Source: JAGVGT01 sp963807225 (lineage in GTDB: Bacteria > Desulfobacterota > Desulfobulbia > Desulfobulbales > JAGXFP01). From it: a stretch of 64,000 nt of DNA. The stretch spans positions 62,001 through 126,000 of the forward strand of contig CAWEAD010000012.1 in assembly GCA_963807225.1 (NCBI GenBank), read 5' to 3'. The position numbers were made by a program, and so were the translations under genes. Shown here piece by piece: positions 1-9,036 of this stretch (position 1 is the first letter of the stretch; each line of letters begins with the position of its first letter). A model generated the notes under the pieces. The model had not been told where the DNA came from and did no database searches. It saw only the letters and a list, made by a program, of their open reading frames with translations.

Positions 1-343
1 GGCGTAGTTTTTCATTGGTCAGATTCGAATGCTCCAGGATCTGGGCGAACGACCTGGAGATGATGCCCAGGGGATCCAGGGCGATCAGATGTTTTTCGTC
101 CAGCTCTTCAGGCCTCAAGGGGGCGGTACCGATTACCTTGAGCATCTGGTTGATCTTTTCGCGGATATAGGCCACTGCCGTCTGATGATCCTGATGCAGG
201 GTCCGGTTTTCCCTGAGCAGCATATTGATCATCGTAGCCAGCGGCGCCAGCTCAGGGTCGAGAGGCTGGTCGAGCGAAATTTCGCCCCTGCCTTCGATGG
301 CCCGGGTCAGCCGCTCGTAAAATTCCGTCAGGTTCCTTGGCAT
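1..343 (-). CDS. Partial gene of unknown function (N-terminal part only)
   Basis: The frame opens with ATG at 343 and stays open off the left edge, giving 114 residues. The visible part is acidic, helical and without a signal peptide or membrane segment. It starts MPRNLTEFYERL and holds a region resembling the linker before a PAS or histidine-kinase core (KINQMLKVIG, then LIALDPLGIISRSF). I cannot name the family: a cytoplasmic sensor or signalling protein is an inference only. It lies 7 bases after the stop of the TusA-like gene on the same strand, so it is probably cotranscribed with the sulfur-transport pair. Confidence 0.55.
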   Translation of the reverse strand, partial: MPRNLTEFYERLTRAIEGRGEISLDQPLDPELAPLATMINMLLRENRTLHQDHQTAVAYIREKINQMLKVIGTAPLRPEELDEKHLIALDPLGIISRSFAQILEHSNLTNEKLR

Positions 344-350
344 TTCAGGC

Positions 351-605
351 TCAGTCTGGTCGGGAGATGAGAATTTCATAATAGCCGTCCAGCCGCATAA
401 CCTCGCTGTGATAGCCCATGTTCTCGGCGGTTCCGGGTATGGTGGTGGTCGCATCCCGGTTATCGGTCCGGATCAGCAGTTTCACCGTGCCGTCCCGCAG
501 TTCCGTCCGGTTCAGGTCGATGCTGTTCAGGGCCACCAGCAGGGTAGAAGGGCAGACCTGCCCGCGCATATCAACTTCGATTACTCTGGGCGTGTTTTCA
601 GTCAT
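351..605 (-). CDS. TusA/YedF-family sulfur carrier protein
   Basis: This 84-residue protein has the family hallmark RGQVCPSTLL near the N-terminus, with the candidate persulfide-carrying cysteine at residue 18. TusA-family proteins accept sulfur on this cysteine and pass it to partners in the cytoplasm. The usual CPxP motif is CPST here, so the second proline is absent. Its start overlaps the end of the YeeE/YedE transporter gene by 8 bases. In Escherichia coli a TusA-like protein (TsuB) is paired with the thiosulfate channel TsuA in the same way, so the likely role is receiving imported thiosulfate sulfur. Family is clear; substrate is inferred. Confidence 0.9.
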   Translation of the reverse strand: MTENTPRVIEVDMRGQVCPSTLLVALNSIDLNRTELRDGTVKLLIRTDNRDATTTIPGTAENMGYHSEVMRLDGYYEILISRPD

Positions 606-1746
606 GGTTCTCGTCCCTGCGCGTAATTGGTTTGAATTGCAATAGAAGGGGGAGCAGCCGGCTGCCCACCCAGGTACCGGGCAGCAATCCGGCCAGGAAC
701 AAGAGGCTGGACAGGGCCAGGATCGGCAGACCGCCCATCAGATACCAGACATTGCATCCCGAGGCCATTCTGGAGGAGAGCCCCAGGATAATACCGCCCG
801 TCGTGGTGATCAGAACCTGTTTTCCTGGCACCCGTCGGTAAATTCTGAACTCCCGAAGCCGCTGGGCCGAAATGGCACTGCCCAGAACGATTCCGGCGAT
901 CAGAGGGAACTGGATCATCCAGATATAATCGAAGGAAGGCCCGGCCCCACCCAACAGCAAGGTTCCGCTGGCGGGATGGACCACGTTGAGGGGCTTGGCC
1001 AGGAAAAAGGCCATGGTGGCCATATGTTCCGGAGCGATTATGTTTTCCAGCATACCGGCCATCTTGGCATAGGTGGTGGTTACGCCCAGGGGCATGCCGA
1101 TCAGCAGGTAGGAGAGCAGGCCCACTGCGGCCAGGACCACCGCGGTTTTCCAAGGCTGCAGGTAGCCTCTTACCCGGGAAGCGATTTCCCACTTGTGCTG
1201 GGCCCGCCAGCGCAGGAAAAGCGGCAGGGCGGCGCCGGTAAGGATCAGGACGAAAACGGTCGGACTGAGGCCGGTCAGTTGCGGCAAGGTCAGGGCTTTG
1301 GTCCCCAGAGTGGTTTTCCCGATTACCGTAGCCCACCAGGGATGGATTTCGGCGTAAGCCGCGCTGCCGATCAGCAGGCCGACGAAGGCGCAGGCGCTGA
1401 GTAGGCTGCCGGCCCCCATCTTATATAGAGTCCCGACCACGCAACCGCCGGCCAGGACCATGCCGATACCGAAGAGGAAACCGCCGATGAGGTTGGTCAA
1501 AGAGGGGGGAACCAGCAGGGGAAAGGGATAGAGGGGTAATAAATGCAAGAGCCGGAAAGCCTCGAAGGCGATCATGGTCAAGACGATCTGCAGGCCGAGA
1601 GCCCGGAGGCGAAAGGTTTGCCGAAACATGAAGAGGTCCCGGAACATTCCGGACATGCAGTAATCGGAGCGGTGCATGACAAACCCTGAGATCAACCCCA
1701 GCAGTGCTCCGACCAGATAGATGAGAAGAATCGATTGCGTGGCCAC
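598..1746 (-). CDS. YeeE/YedE (TsuA-like) thiosulfate/sulfur transporter
   Basis: A 382-residue, very hydrophobic inner-membrane protein with about nine to ten predicted helices. Conserved cysteines lie in glycine-rich re-entrant loops: Cys30 in SDYCMSG, Cys102 in LAGGCVVGTL and Cys331 in MASGCNVWYLMGG. In TsuA proteins equivalent cysteines relay thiosulfate through the membrane. Length and the two pseudo-symmetric halves fit the family. It overlaps the downstream TusA-like gene by 8 bases. The region upstream (1747-1991) is shared with the divergent trehalose operon and holds a perfect palindrome at 1781-1797 that could control this pair. Thiosulfate as substrate is inferred from family and partner. 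Confidence 0.9.
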   Translation of the reverse strand: MATQSILLIYLVGALLGLISGFVMHRSDYCMSGMFRDLFMFRQTFRLRALGLQIVLTMIAFEAFRLLHLLPLYPFPLLVPPSLTNLIGGFLFGIGMVLAGGCVVGTLYKMGAGSLLSACAFVGLLIGSAAYAEIHPWWATVIGKTTLGTKALTLPQLTGLSPTVFVLILTGAALPLFLRWRAQHKWEIASRVRGYLQPWKTAVVLAAVGLLSYLLIGMPLGVTTTYAKMAGMLENIIAPEHMATMAFFLAKPLNVVHPASGTLLLGGAGPSFDYIWMIQFPLIAGIVLGSAISAQRLREFRIYRRVPGKQVLITTTGGIILGLSSRMASGCNVWYLMGGLPILALSSLLFLAGLLPGTWVGSRLLPLLLQFKPITRRDENHD

Positions 1747-1780
1747 CGGAATACCCCTCTATGTATTCGGTAATTCCAAT

Positions 1781-1797
1781 TAACTTACAGTAAGTTA
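1781..1797. promoter_or_regulatory. Perfect palindrome, candidate operator
   Basis: TAACTTAC-A-GTAAGTTA forms two 8-base arms around one central base. It lies 35 bases upstream of the transporter start and about 195 bases from the divergent treZ start. It looks like a dimeric repressor site. No regulator gene lies beside it, so the factor is unknown. Confidence 0.45.
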
Positions 1798-1991
1798 GGG
1801 GACGAATGCAACCGCGAAGATCAACGGTCATCCGGGAAGATGAACCTGTCGCGCGAAACCTTCGCTCGGCCTCCGGGGGCCGATCGCGGCTTGACATTCG
1901 TTTCTCCCGGAAGGCATCATTTTTGTAGTGAAGTCTTGCGAAGGACAACCGTTGCCGGCAATCGACGGACGGAAAGGGAGAACCGATACGA

Positions 1992-3860
1992 GTGGATATA
2001 ACCAGATGGTCGCACAGCATGCCGTTCGGAACTCGGATCAACCCGGAGGGCGGAGTCGATTTCAGGTTGTGTGCCCCGGCGGCCGGGGAGGTCGAACTCA
2101 TTCTGGAAACCACCGGCGGCGTGATCCGGAGCCTGCCCATGATACCCGGGACGCAAGGCTGGCATTCCCTCACCGTTGCCGACGCCCAAGCCGGCGATCT
2201 TTACCGTTTCCGGGTTTTCCCGGACCTTCTGGTTCCCGACCCGGCTTCCCGCTTTCAACCCGGCGATCTCCACGGTCCCAGCGAGATCGTCGATCCCGAG
2301 GCATTCGCCTGGGACGATAACGCCTGGGAGGGGCGACCCTGGGAAGAGGCGGTACTTTATGAACTGCATGTCGGCGCCTTTTCGCCGGCCGGTAATTATC
2401 GCGGGGTTCTGGAAAGGCTCGATTATCTGGTCGAACTCGGGGTCACCGCGATCGAACTGATGCCGCTGGCCGAGTTTCCCGGCCGCCGCAACTGGGGTTA
2501 TGACGGGGCGCTGCTTTTCGCCCCGAGTCATTCCTACGGGCGGCCGGAGGAACTCAAGAACCTGGTGCGTGAGGCTCATCACCGCGGATTGATGGTCTTC
2601 CTCGATCTGGTCATCAACCACTTCGGGCCGGAAGGCAACTATCTTCACGCCTATGCCAGGAAAGAGTTTTTTTCCGACGAACATCAGACCCCCTGGGGCG
2701 CGGCGCTTAAGTTTTCCGGGCCGGGCAGCCGTACGGTACGGGATTTCATGGTCCACAACGCCCTCTACTGGCTTGAAGAGTACCGCCTGGACGGCTTGCG
2801 TTTCGACGCGGTTCACGCGATTTTCGACGATTCCCGGCCGGACATCCTGGAGGAAATCGCCGGCGCCGTTCAACGGGGACCTGGGCGGAGACGCGCGATT
2901 CATCTGATTTTGGAAGACGACCATAACCGCGCCCATTATCTGGAGCGAACCGCGGTCGGGACGCCGCGTCATTTCACCGCCCAATGGAACGACGATATCC
3001 ACCATGCCGCCCATGTTCTGCTGACCGGCGAGGTCGACGGGTACCACGAGGATTACCGCGACGAACCGATCCGCCATCTGGGCCGCTGTCTGGCCGAAGG
3101 TTTCGCCTATCAAGGAGAAATCTCCCGCTACCGGAATGGGGCGACTCGCGGCGAGCCTAGCGGGCATCTGCCGCCTACCGCCTTCGTCAGCTTTCTCCAG
3201 AATCACGATCAGGTCGGCAATCGCGCCCTGGGAGAACGGCTCATACATCTTTGCGACGAGCGTGATATGCTGGCGACCGTAGCCCTTTTCCTCCTGGCGC
3301 CGGCGCCGCCGCTGCTCTTCATGGGTGAAGAGTTCGGGGCCGATTCGCCCTTCTATTTTTTCTGCGATTTCGGACCCGAGCTGGCCGCTCTGGTGACGGA
3401 GGGCCGCCGTCAGGAATTCGCCGCTTTCTCCAGGTTTCGTTCGGAAAGGGGTAGAAAGCTGATTCCCGACCCCAATCTTGAGGAAACTTTTCTGGCTTCG
3501 AAGCTCGACTGGGATCGAGCGAAGATCGCCGGAAAGCGTGATTTTCTCGATTATTACCGGAATATCCTGGCTCTGCGGCAACGAGAGATCGTGCCCCGCC
3601 TGCGGGGGATGGCGGGCGGGAGCGGCAGCTACCGGGTCCTGGCGCCCCGGGCCTTACGGGCCTGGTGGCGACTGGGCGATGGTTCGTTATTGCGGGTGTC
3701 TTTCAATCTGGCCGAAGAGCAGCAGTTTGACGGTGCGGTTTTTCCTGACCGGATTCTCTATCGATTTCCCCCGGGCCGGGAAGGGGACTGGTCCGGTGAC
3801 ACCATTCCCGCCCGGAGCGTCGGCTGGTTCCTGAGCGGGCCGGAGGCTACCCATGGATGA
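1992..3860 (+). CDS. treZ: Malto-oligosyltrehalose trehalohydrolase (TreZ)
   Basis: GH13 enzyme of 622 residues that releases trehalose from maltooligosyl-trehalose, the second step of the TreY-TreZ pathway. An N-terminal beta domain (about 1-105) precedes the barrel. The catalytic residues are visible: nucleophile Asp272 in DGLRFDAVHAI, acid/base Glu308 in LILEDD, and Asp406 in QNHDQVGN. The family insert GRRNWGYDG is present. I chose GTG at 1992, with a GGGAG element 11 bases upstream; the protein then begins shortly before the conserved PFGTRI segment. The gene overlaps the next one by 8 bases, suggesting translational coupling. Family and function are well supported. Confidence 0.95.
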   Translation: MDITRWSHSMPFGTRINPEGGVDFRLCAPAAGEVELILETTGGVIRSLPMIPGTQGWHSLTVADAQAGDLYRFRVFPDLLVPDPASRFQPGDLHGPSEIVDPEAFAWDDNAWEGRPWEEAVLYELHVGAFSPAGNYRGVLERLDYLVELGVTAIELMPLAEFPGRRNWGYDGALLFAPSHSYGRPEELKNLVREAHHRGLMVFLDLVINHFGPEGNYLHAYARKEFFSDEHQTPWGAALKFSGPGSRTVRDFMVHNALYWLEEYRLDGLRFDAVHAIFDDSRPDILEEIAGAVQRGPGRRRAIHLILEDDHNRAHYLERTAVGTPRHFTAQWNDDIHHAAHVLLTGEVDGYHEDYRDEPIRHLGRCLAEGFAYQGEISRYRNGATRGEPSGHLPPTAFVSFLQNHDQVGNRALGERLIHLCDERDMLATVALFLLAPAPPLLFMGEEFGADSPFYFFCDFGPELAALVTEGRRQEFAAFSRFRSERGRKLIPDPNLEETFLASKLDWDRAKIAGKRDFLDYYRNILALRQREIVPRLRGMAGGSGSYRVLAPRALRAWWRLGDGSLLRVSFNLAEEQQFDGAVFPDRILYRFPPGREGDWSGDTIPARSVGWFLSGPEATHG

Positions 3861-5502
3861 GCGTATCCTGGAAGAACTCGAATCTCTCCATGGTATCGGT
3901 ATCGGTCCTGGCCTGAGCGGAGTCGAGGAAGATGTGGTGGCAAATCAGCTCGTCACCCTGTTGGCCGCGATGGGTTTGGAGATCGCCGCTCCCGCCGAAC
4001 TTCCTGCTCTTCTAACGCGGGACGGCTTGGCCCGCTGGCGGCGGCCGCTCGATCCGTTGCTGGCGGTGTCGGAAGGCGCCGGGCGGATCGAGGTGGAGGT
4101 TCGCTTGCCGGAGGCGGTCGACGCCGAATTAGACTGGCTGCTGATCGAGGAAAACGGCGACCGCCATGCGGGGATTTTTCTCCCGGCCGATCTCGAGGCG
4201 GTTTCCTCTTTCCGATCAGGTGAGGAGGGCTTCGTCGCCCGGCGCCTGATTCTGGAGCTTTCTCTGCCGTGCGGCTATCATCAATTGACCGTCAAGTCCA
4301 AGGATAGCGCGTCGCCGGCCGCGGCCACCCTGACCCTGGTGGTGGCACCGGCCACCTGTTACATCCCCCCGGGAATCGCCGGCGAAAACCGGATCTGGGG
4401 CTTCGGGCTGCATCTGCACTCCGTCCGCTCGCGCCGGAACTGGGGAATCGGGGATTTCTCGGATTTGCGGGAGATTCTGGCCTGGGGCGCCGAACAGGGC
4501 ATCGGAGTCCTCAATCTCCCGCCCCTGCATGCCTTATCCTTCTTCAAAGCGAATGCCGGCAATCCCTATGCTCCCTCCTGCCGTTCGATGCTGAACCCGC
4601 TCTATCTCGATGTCGAGGAGATCGCCGATTTCCGGGAAAGCGACAAGATCCGGGAGCAGGTCGGTAATCCGAAATTCCAGGCCCGCCTGGCCTCCCTGCG
4701 GGAACAGGAAAAACTAGATTACCAGGCCGTGGCCGAGACCAAATTCGAGATATTCCGTTTACTCTGGCAGCATTTTTCTACCTACCATCTGGACCCGGAA
4801 ACCGACCGGGGTCGGGAATTCCGGCAATTTCAGGCGGAAGGCGGCGAGTTCTTGCGGGCATACGGGACTTATTCGGCCCTGTCGGAAAAATTTCGCCCGG
4901 AAGGGCAGCTTATGGAACAGGACTGGCGGGACTGGCCAGTCGAATTCCGCGATCCCGCCGGGGTGGCGGAATTTGCCGATGCCCAGCGGGGTGAGGTGGA
5001 ATTTTATCAGTATCTGCAGTGGCTGGCCCGGCTGCAACTGGCCGCAGTCGGTCGCCGATCCATGGAACTGGGCCTAAAACTGGGACTGCTGACGGAGCTG
5101 GCCTTCGGTCCAGAACGGAACGGCTTCGAGACCTGGTATTACCGGGGACTCTATGCCGAAAACCTGGTCCACTCTGCGATCGGCGGCGGGGAGCGGACGG
5201 TCGATGCGGCCCTCGGCCTGCCCCTGGTTATTCCGGCCAGACTGCGGGAACTCGGTTACGGACCTTTTATCGAACCGCTCCGCCAGGTCATGCGCCAGGC
5301 CGGCGGACTGGCGGTCCGTGGGTTCCATCATTTCTTCGAATCGGTTCCAGGTCCGGTGACCGGAGATTCCCCGCCGGCCCTGGTGGTGCACTCCGGTTTT
5401 GCCGAAATACTCGCCATCCTCACCCTGGAAAGCCGCCGCAACCGCTGCCTGGTAGTGGTCGACAGTCCGGACGGTTGTCGGATGAGTATGCCGCGCTGCT
5501 GA
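3853..5502 (+). CDS. Degenerate 4-alpha-glucanotransferase (MalQ-like) module, N-terminal part of an apparent MalQ-TreY fusion
   Basis: The frame aligns along its length with GH77 amylomaltase: EVEFYQYLQWLARLQL, GFETWYYRGLY and FAEILAILTLESRRNRC are recognisable. The three catalytic carboxylates are gone. Where MalQ has the nucleophile (RIDH) there is Arg489 in LAVRGFHH; where it has EDLG there is Asp537 in VVVDSPDG; and the THD motif, encoded just downstream, reads ALF. It should not transfer glucans, but may still bind them. The frame stops at 5502, yet homologous sequence continues in another reading frame from about 5475 to 5550 and then returns to this frame, leading into TreY. Without those two shifts the product would be one protein of about 1728 residues. 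Start ATG 3853 overlaps treZ. Confidence 0.8.
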   Translation: MDERILEELESLHGIGIGPGLSGVEEDVVANQLVTLLAAMGLEIAAPAELPALLTRDGLARWRRPLDPLLAVSEGAGRIEVEVRLPEAVDAELDWLLIEENGDRHAGIFLPADLEAVSSFRSGEEGFVARRLILELSLPCGYHQLTVKSKDSASPAAATLTLVVAPATCYIPPGIAGENRIWGFGLHLHSVRSRRNWGIGDFSDLREILAWGAEQGIGVLNLPPLHALSFFKANAGNPYAPSCRSMLNPLYLDVEEIADFRESDKIREQVGNPKFQARLASLREQEKLDYQAVAETKFEIFRLLWQHFSTYHLDPETDRGREFRQFQAEGGEFLRAYGTYSALSEKFRPEGQLMEQDWRDWPVEFRDPAGVAEFADAQRGEVEFYQYLQWLARLQLAAVGRRSMELGLKLGLLTELAFGPERNGFETWYYRGLYAENLVHSAIGGGERTVDAALGLPLVIPARLRELGYGPFIEPLRQVMRQAGGLAVRGFHHFFESVPGPVTGDSPPALVVHSGFAEILAILTLESRRNRCLVVVDSPDGCRMSMPRC

Positions 5503-5568
5503 GGGAAAAAGGGATCTTTACCCACCTGGTCCATACCTGCACAAGGACCGGCAGGGCAATGGTCCTCG

Positions 5569-8500
5569 GTGGCCGATTATCCGCAAAACGCCATGCTCAC
5601 TGTTTCGGCTTTATTTATCGAGACCCTGAAGGGTTTCTGGAACGGCAAGGATATAGTGGTCAAGGAGGAGAACGGAATTTTCGCCGATCCCGCCGCCGAG
5701 GAAGAGGCCGTCATCTCCCGCGCCTCGGATCGGGCTCATCTGCTGATCGGCTTACGCCACGAAGAGTTGCTCGGCGGTGAGGATTCCGTCGATCCGCGCT
5801 CGATGCCGGAGATGACCGCCGATCTGAGCACCGCCGTGCAACTCTTCCTGTGCCGAACCCCGGCCAGGATCCAATTGGTCTCCTTCAACGATCTTCTCGG
5901 CCTGGATCTCCAGGCCGAGCCGCCATCTTTTATCCGGCAGCCATTCTGGCAGAGCCGCTATCCCCTGGATCTGGGAAAAATCATGGCGCAACCGGAGATC
6001 ATCGCCTTGTTTCCGGTTCTGTGCCGGGTTAGGGGCATCGGAGTGGTCCGGCCTTCACCACCTACCGCCGCCCGCCGGAGCGAGGAGGGGATCGGAATAC
6101 CCACCTCCTTCTATCGGCTGCAACTCAACCGGGAATTCAATTTTCTCAAGGCTGCCGAACTGGTGGAGTATCTCGGCCGCCTGGGAATCAGTCACTTCTA
6201 CGCCTCGCCTTTTCTGATGGCTCGACCCGGCAGCAGCCACGGTTACGATATCATTGACCACGCCAGGCTCAATCCCGAGATCGGCAGCCGGGAGGACTTC
6301 GAAACCTTCGTCGCCGCTTTGGAACACCACGGGATGGCGCTACTCCTCGATATAGTTCCCAATCACATGGGGGTGGGGGGAGACAATCGCTGGTGGATGG
6401 ATGTTCTTGAAAACGGCGAGGCCGCCTGCCACGCCGGATTCTTCGATATCAACTGGGACCCCCTGCAGCCGGAGCTCAAGGGGAGGGTTCTGCTGCCGGT
6501 CCTCGGCGACCATTACGGCAAGGTTCTGGAAAACGGCGAATTGCGTCTGACCTTCTCGGAAAGCGGCGGGATTTTCACGATCAACTATCACGACCAGCAT
6601 TTCCCGCTTGCCCCACAAACCTATGCCACCGTCCTGGGCCACGATCCACAGCGGTTGGAAGACCGCCTGGGCGAGCAGCACAACGGCTACCTCGAATTGC
6701 GGAATCTGATTTCCTCGTTCAGCAACCTGCCGCCTCGCGGCGAAATCACGGAGGAGCTGCTGCGGACCCGTCAGCGCGACAAGGAGGTAAACAAAAGAAT
6801 CCTGGCCCGGCTCTGCAGCGAGTACCCCGAGATCCGGCAGTTCATCGCGGAAAACGTCATTCTCTTCAACGGGGAGGTGGGGAGGCCGGCGAGTTTCGAC
6901 CTGCTTCACGAATTGTTGGAAAGACAGGCTTACCGGTTGGCCTACTGGCGAGTGGCCGCCGACGAGATCAACTATCGCCGTTTTTTCGACATCAACGATC
7001 TGGCCGGTCTACGCATGGAAAACCCGAAGGTTTTCCGCGAGACCCATAAACTGATCCTGGATCTGATCTCCACCGGTAAGCTGGACGGTCTGCGGGTGGA
7101 CCACCCGGACGGCCTCTATGACCCCGGCCAGTATTTTCGCCGCCTGCAGAGTGCCGCCGCCGGCGAGTTTTCGGAACTCAATAACCTGCCGCAGGCCGTG
7201 ACCGGTCCGGACCGGAGGCTCTCCCTTTATGTGGTGGCGGAAAAGATTCTCGCCGAACATGAATACCTGCCGGCCGAATGGCCGGTGCACGGGACCACCG
7301 GCTACGAATTTTCCAGTCTGCTGGGCGGGCTTTTCGTCGACGGCGAGGCAAAGGAGGCCATGACCTCCTTTTATCATAATTTCATCGGCGCCGAGCTCGA
7401 TTTCGACGAATTGGTCAACGGCAGCAAAAAACTGATTATCGGCAAGGCCATGGCGGGGGAGCTCAATGTTCTGACCGGCATGCTTTATCGTCTGGCCCAG
7501 GGCGATCGGCAGGCCCGGGATTTTACCCTGAACCGGCTGCGCCGCGCCCTGACCGAAATCGTCGCCGGTTTCCCGGTCTATCGAACCTATATCTCTTCCG
7601 AGCGGATCGGACGGAGCGATATCGAGATCATCGACCGGTCCCTGGCCGTGGCCAGAGACCATGCCGAGCTGGAAGATACCAGTGTGTTCGAATATATCCG
7701 CTCCGTCCTTCTGCAACTGGACGAGGACGACAATGAGGAAGATCAGGCGAAGCGTCTCGATTTTGTCATGAAGTTGCAGCAGTATACCGGGCCGGTGATG
7801 GCCAAGGGTCTCGAAGACACGGCCTTCTATATTTACAACCGGCTGCTCTCCTTGAACGAGGTGGGCGGCAATCCGAAACGATTCGGGGTTTCAGTGGCTG
7901 ACTTTCATCGTGCCAACCGGCACCGGCAGCGGAGCTGGCCCCATTCGATGCTGAATTCCTCGACCCACGATTCCAAACGCAGCGAGGATGTGCGGGCCAG
8001 AATCAGTGTCCTGTCCGAAATGGTGCCGGAATGGCGAGAGAAGGTCTCGCTCTGGAGCACCTGGAATCGGAGGCTGAAAACCATGGTCGACGGCCGACCG
8101 GCCCCGACCGCCAACGACGAGTACGCCTTCTACCAAAACCTGCTGGGCATCTGGCCGGTGCGGGAACCCTCGCTTGAAATAAGGCTGGTGCTGGTCTCCA
8201 GGCTGCGGGAGTGCATGTTGAAGACCATCCGGGAGGCCAAGCGCAACTCCAGCTGGATCAATCCCAACATTGCCTATGAAGAGGCGATGAACAACTTTGT
8301 AGTTGAGGTCATGGACGAGGAAAATCGGCGATTTCAGGAAGACCTGGCGCCCTTCCTGGAGGAAGTCGCCTGGTTCGGCGGGTTGAGCGGCCTGTCCCAG
8401 GTCCTTCTGAAACTGACGGCGCCGGGGGTGCCGGATATTTACCAGGGTAATGAAATATGGCGATTCTGCCTGGTCGACCCGGATAATCGCCGGCCGGTCG

Positions 8501-9036
8501 ATTTTGCCAGGCGGCAACGGATGCTGGCTGAGATCATGAACCGGATGCAGGGCGATCCGGCCTTGAAACCGGATATTTGCGTGGAGTTGCTTGACAATCT
8601 GGGCGATGGTCGGGCCAAAATGTATGTAACGGCCGTGACTCTGTGGTTGCGGAAATCCCGGCCGGAGGTTTTTTCGCGAGGCGACTATCTCCCCCTGAAG
8701 GTGATCGGCAAACGGAGCCGCCACCTTTGCGCTTATGCCAGAAGGCTTGGAGAGCGCCTCGTCGTGGTCGTGGCGCCGTTACTCTATCGGAAACTCGGGC
8801 GGGGACGAAGGAGGGCGGTGCTGGAAAAAGAGGTCTGGGGCGATACAGCCGTTATCCTGCCGCCGGAACTGGCCGGAGTGTGTCTGGAAAATCTTTATAC
8901 CGGCGCCACGATTCAAGTGGAGAGGGAGGCACGGCCCTTTTTGAAGACGGCGCAACTTTTCGATACCTGGCCGCTGGCCCTCTTGACTGAAACCGTTGCC
9001 GATGAAAATAAGCCCTGTGGAGAACCGACACAATGA
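5569..9036 (+). CDS. treY: Malto-oligosyltrehalose synthase (TreY) carrying a MalQ-derived N-terminal tail
   Basis: From about residue 175 (IGIPTSFYRLQLN) to the end this is a GH13 TreY, which isomerises the reducing-end linkage of maltodextrins to make maltooligosyl-trehalose. Catalytic residues are intact: Asp510 in DGLRVDHPDG, Glu558 in VVAEKIL and Asp801 in STHDSKRSED; VPDIYQGNE is also present. Residues 1 to about 80 match the C-terminal part of MalQ (ETLKGFWNGKDI follows the former THD site), so this is not a free-standing TreY N-terminus. The reading frame equals that of the upstream MalQ-like segment, with a roughly 80-base out-of-frame stretch between them. GTG 5569 is only the first usable start after the stop; the true start is probably 3853. 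Confidence 0.9.
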   Translation: MADYPQNAMLTVSALFIETLKGFWNGKDIVVKEENGIFADPAAEEEAVISRASDRAHLLIGLRHEELLGGEDSVDPRSMPEMTADLSTAVQLFLCRTPARIQLVSFNDLLGLDLQAEPPSFIRQPFWQSRYPLDLGKIMAQPEIIALFPVLCRVRGIGVVRPSPPTAARRSEEGIGIPTSFYRLQLNREFNFLKAAELVEYLGRLGISHFYASPFLMARPGSSHGYDIIDHARLNPEIGSREDFETFVAALEHHGMALLLDIVPNHMGVGGDNRWWMDVLENGEAACHAGFFDINWDPLQPELKGRVLLPVLGDHYGKVLENGELRLTFSESGGIFTINYHDQHFPLAPQTYATVLGHDPQRLEDRLGEQHNGYLELRNLISSFSNLPPRGEITEELLRTRQRDKEVNKRILARLCSEYPEIRQFIAENVILFNGEVGRPASFDLLHELLERQAYRLAYWRVAADEINYRRFFDINDLAGLRMENPKVFRETHKLILDLISTGKLDGLRVDHPDGLYDPGQYFRRLQSAAAGEFSELNNLPQAVTGPDRRLSLYVVAEKILAEHEYLPAEWPVHGTTGYEFSSLLGGLFVDGEAKEAMTSFYHNFIGAELDFDELVNGSKKLIIGKAMAGELNVLTGMLYRLAQGDRQARDFTLNRLRRALTEIVAGFPVYRTYISSERIGRSDIEIIDRSLAVARDHAELEDTSVFEYIRSVLLQLDEDDNEEDQAKRLDFVMKLQQYTGPVMAKGLEDTAFYIYNRLLSLNEVGGNPKRFGVSVADFHRANRHRQRSWPHSMLNSSTHDSKRSEDVRARISVLSEMVPEWREKVSLWSTWNRRLKTMVDGRPAPTANDEYAFYQNLLGIWPVREPSLEIRLVLVSRLRECMLKTIREAKRNSSWINPNIAYEEAMNNFVVEVMDEENRRFQEDLAPFLEEVAWFGGLSGLSQVLLKLTAPGVPDIYQGNEIWRFCLVDPDNRRPVDFARRQRMLAEIMNRMQGDPALKPDICVELLDNLGDGRAKMYVTAVTLWLRKSRPEVFSRGDYLPLKVIGKRSRHLCAYARRLGERLVVVVAPLLYRKLGRGRRRAVLEKEVWGDTAVILPPELAGVCLENLYTGATIQVEREARPFLKTAQLFDTWPLALLTETVADENKPCGEPTQ

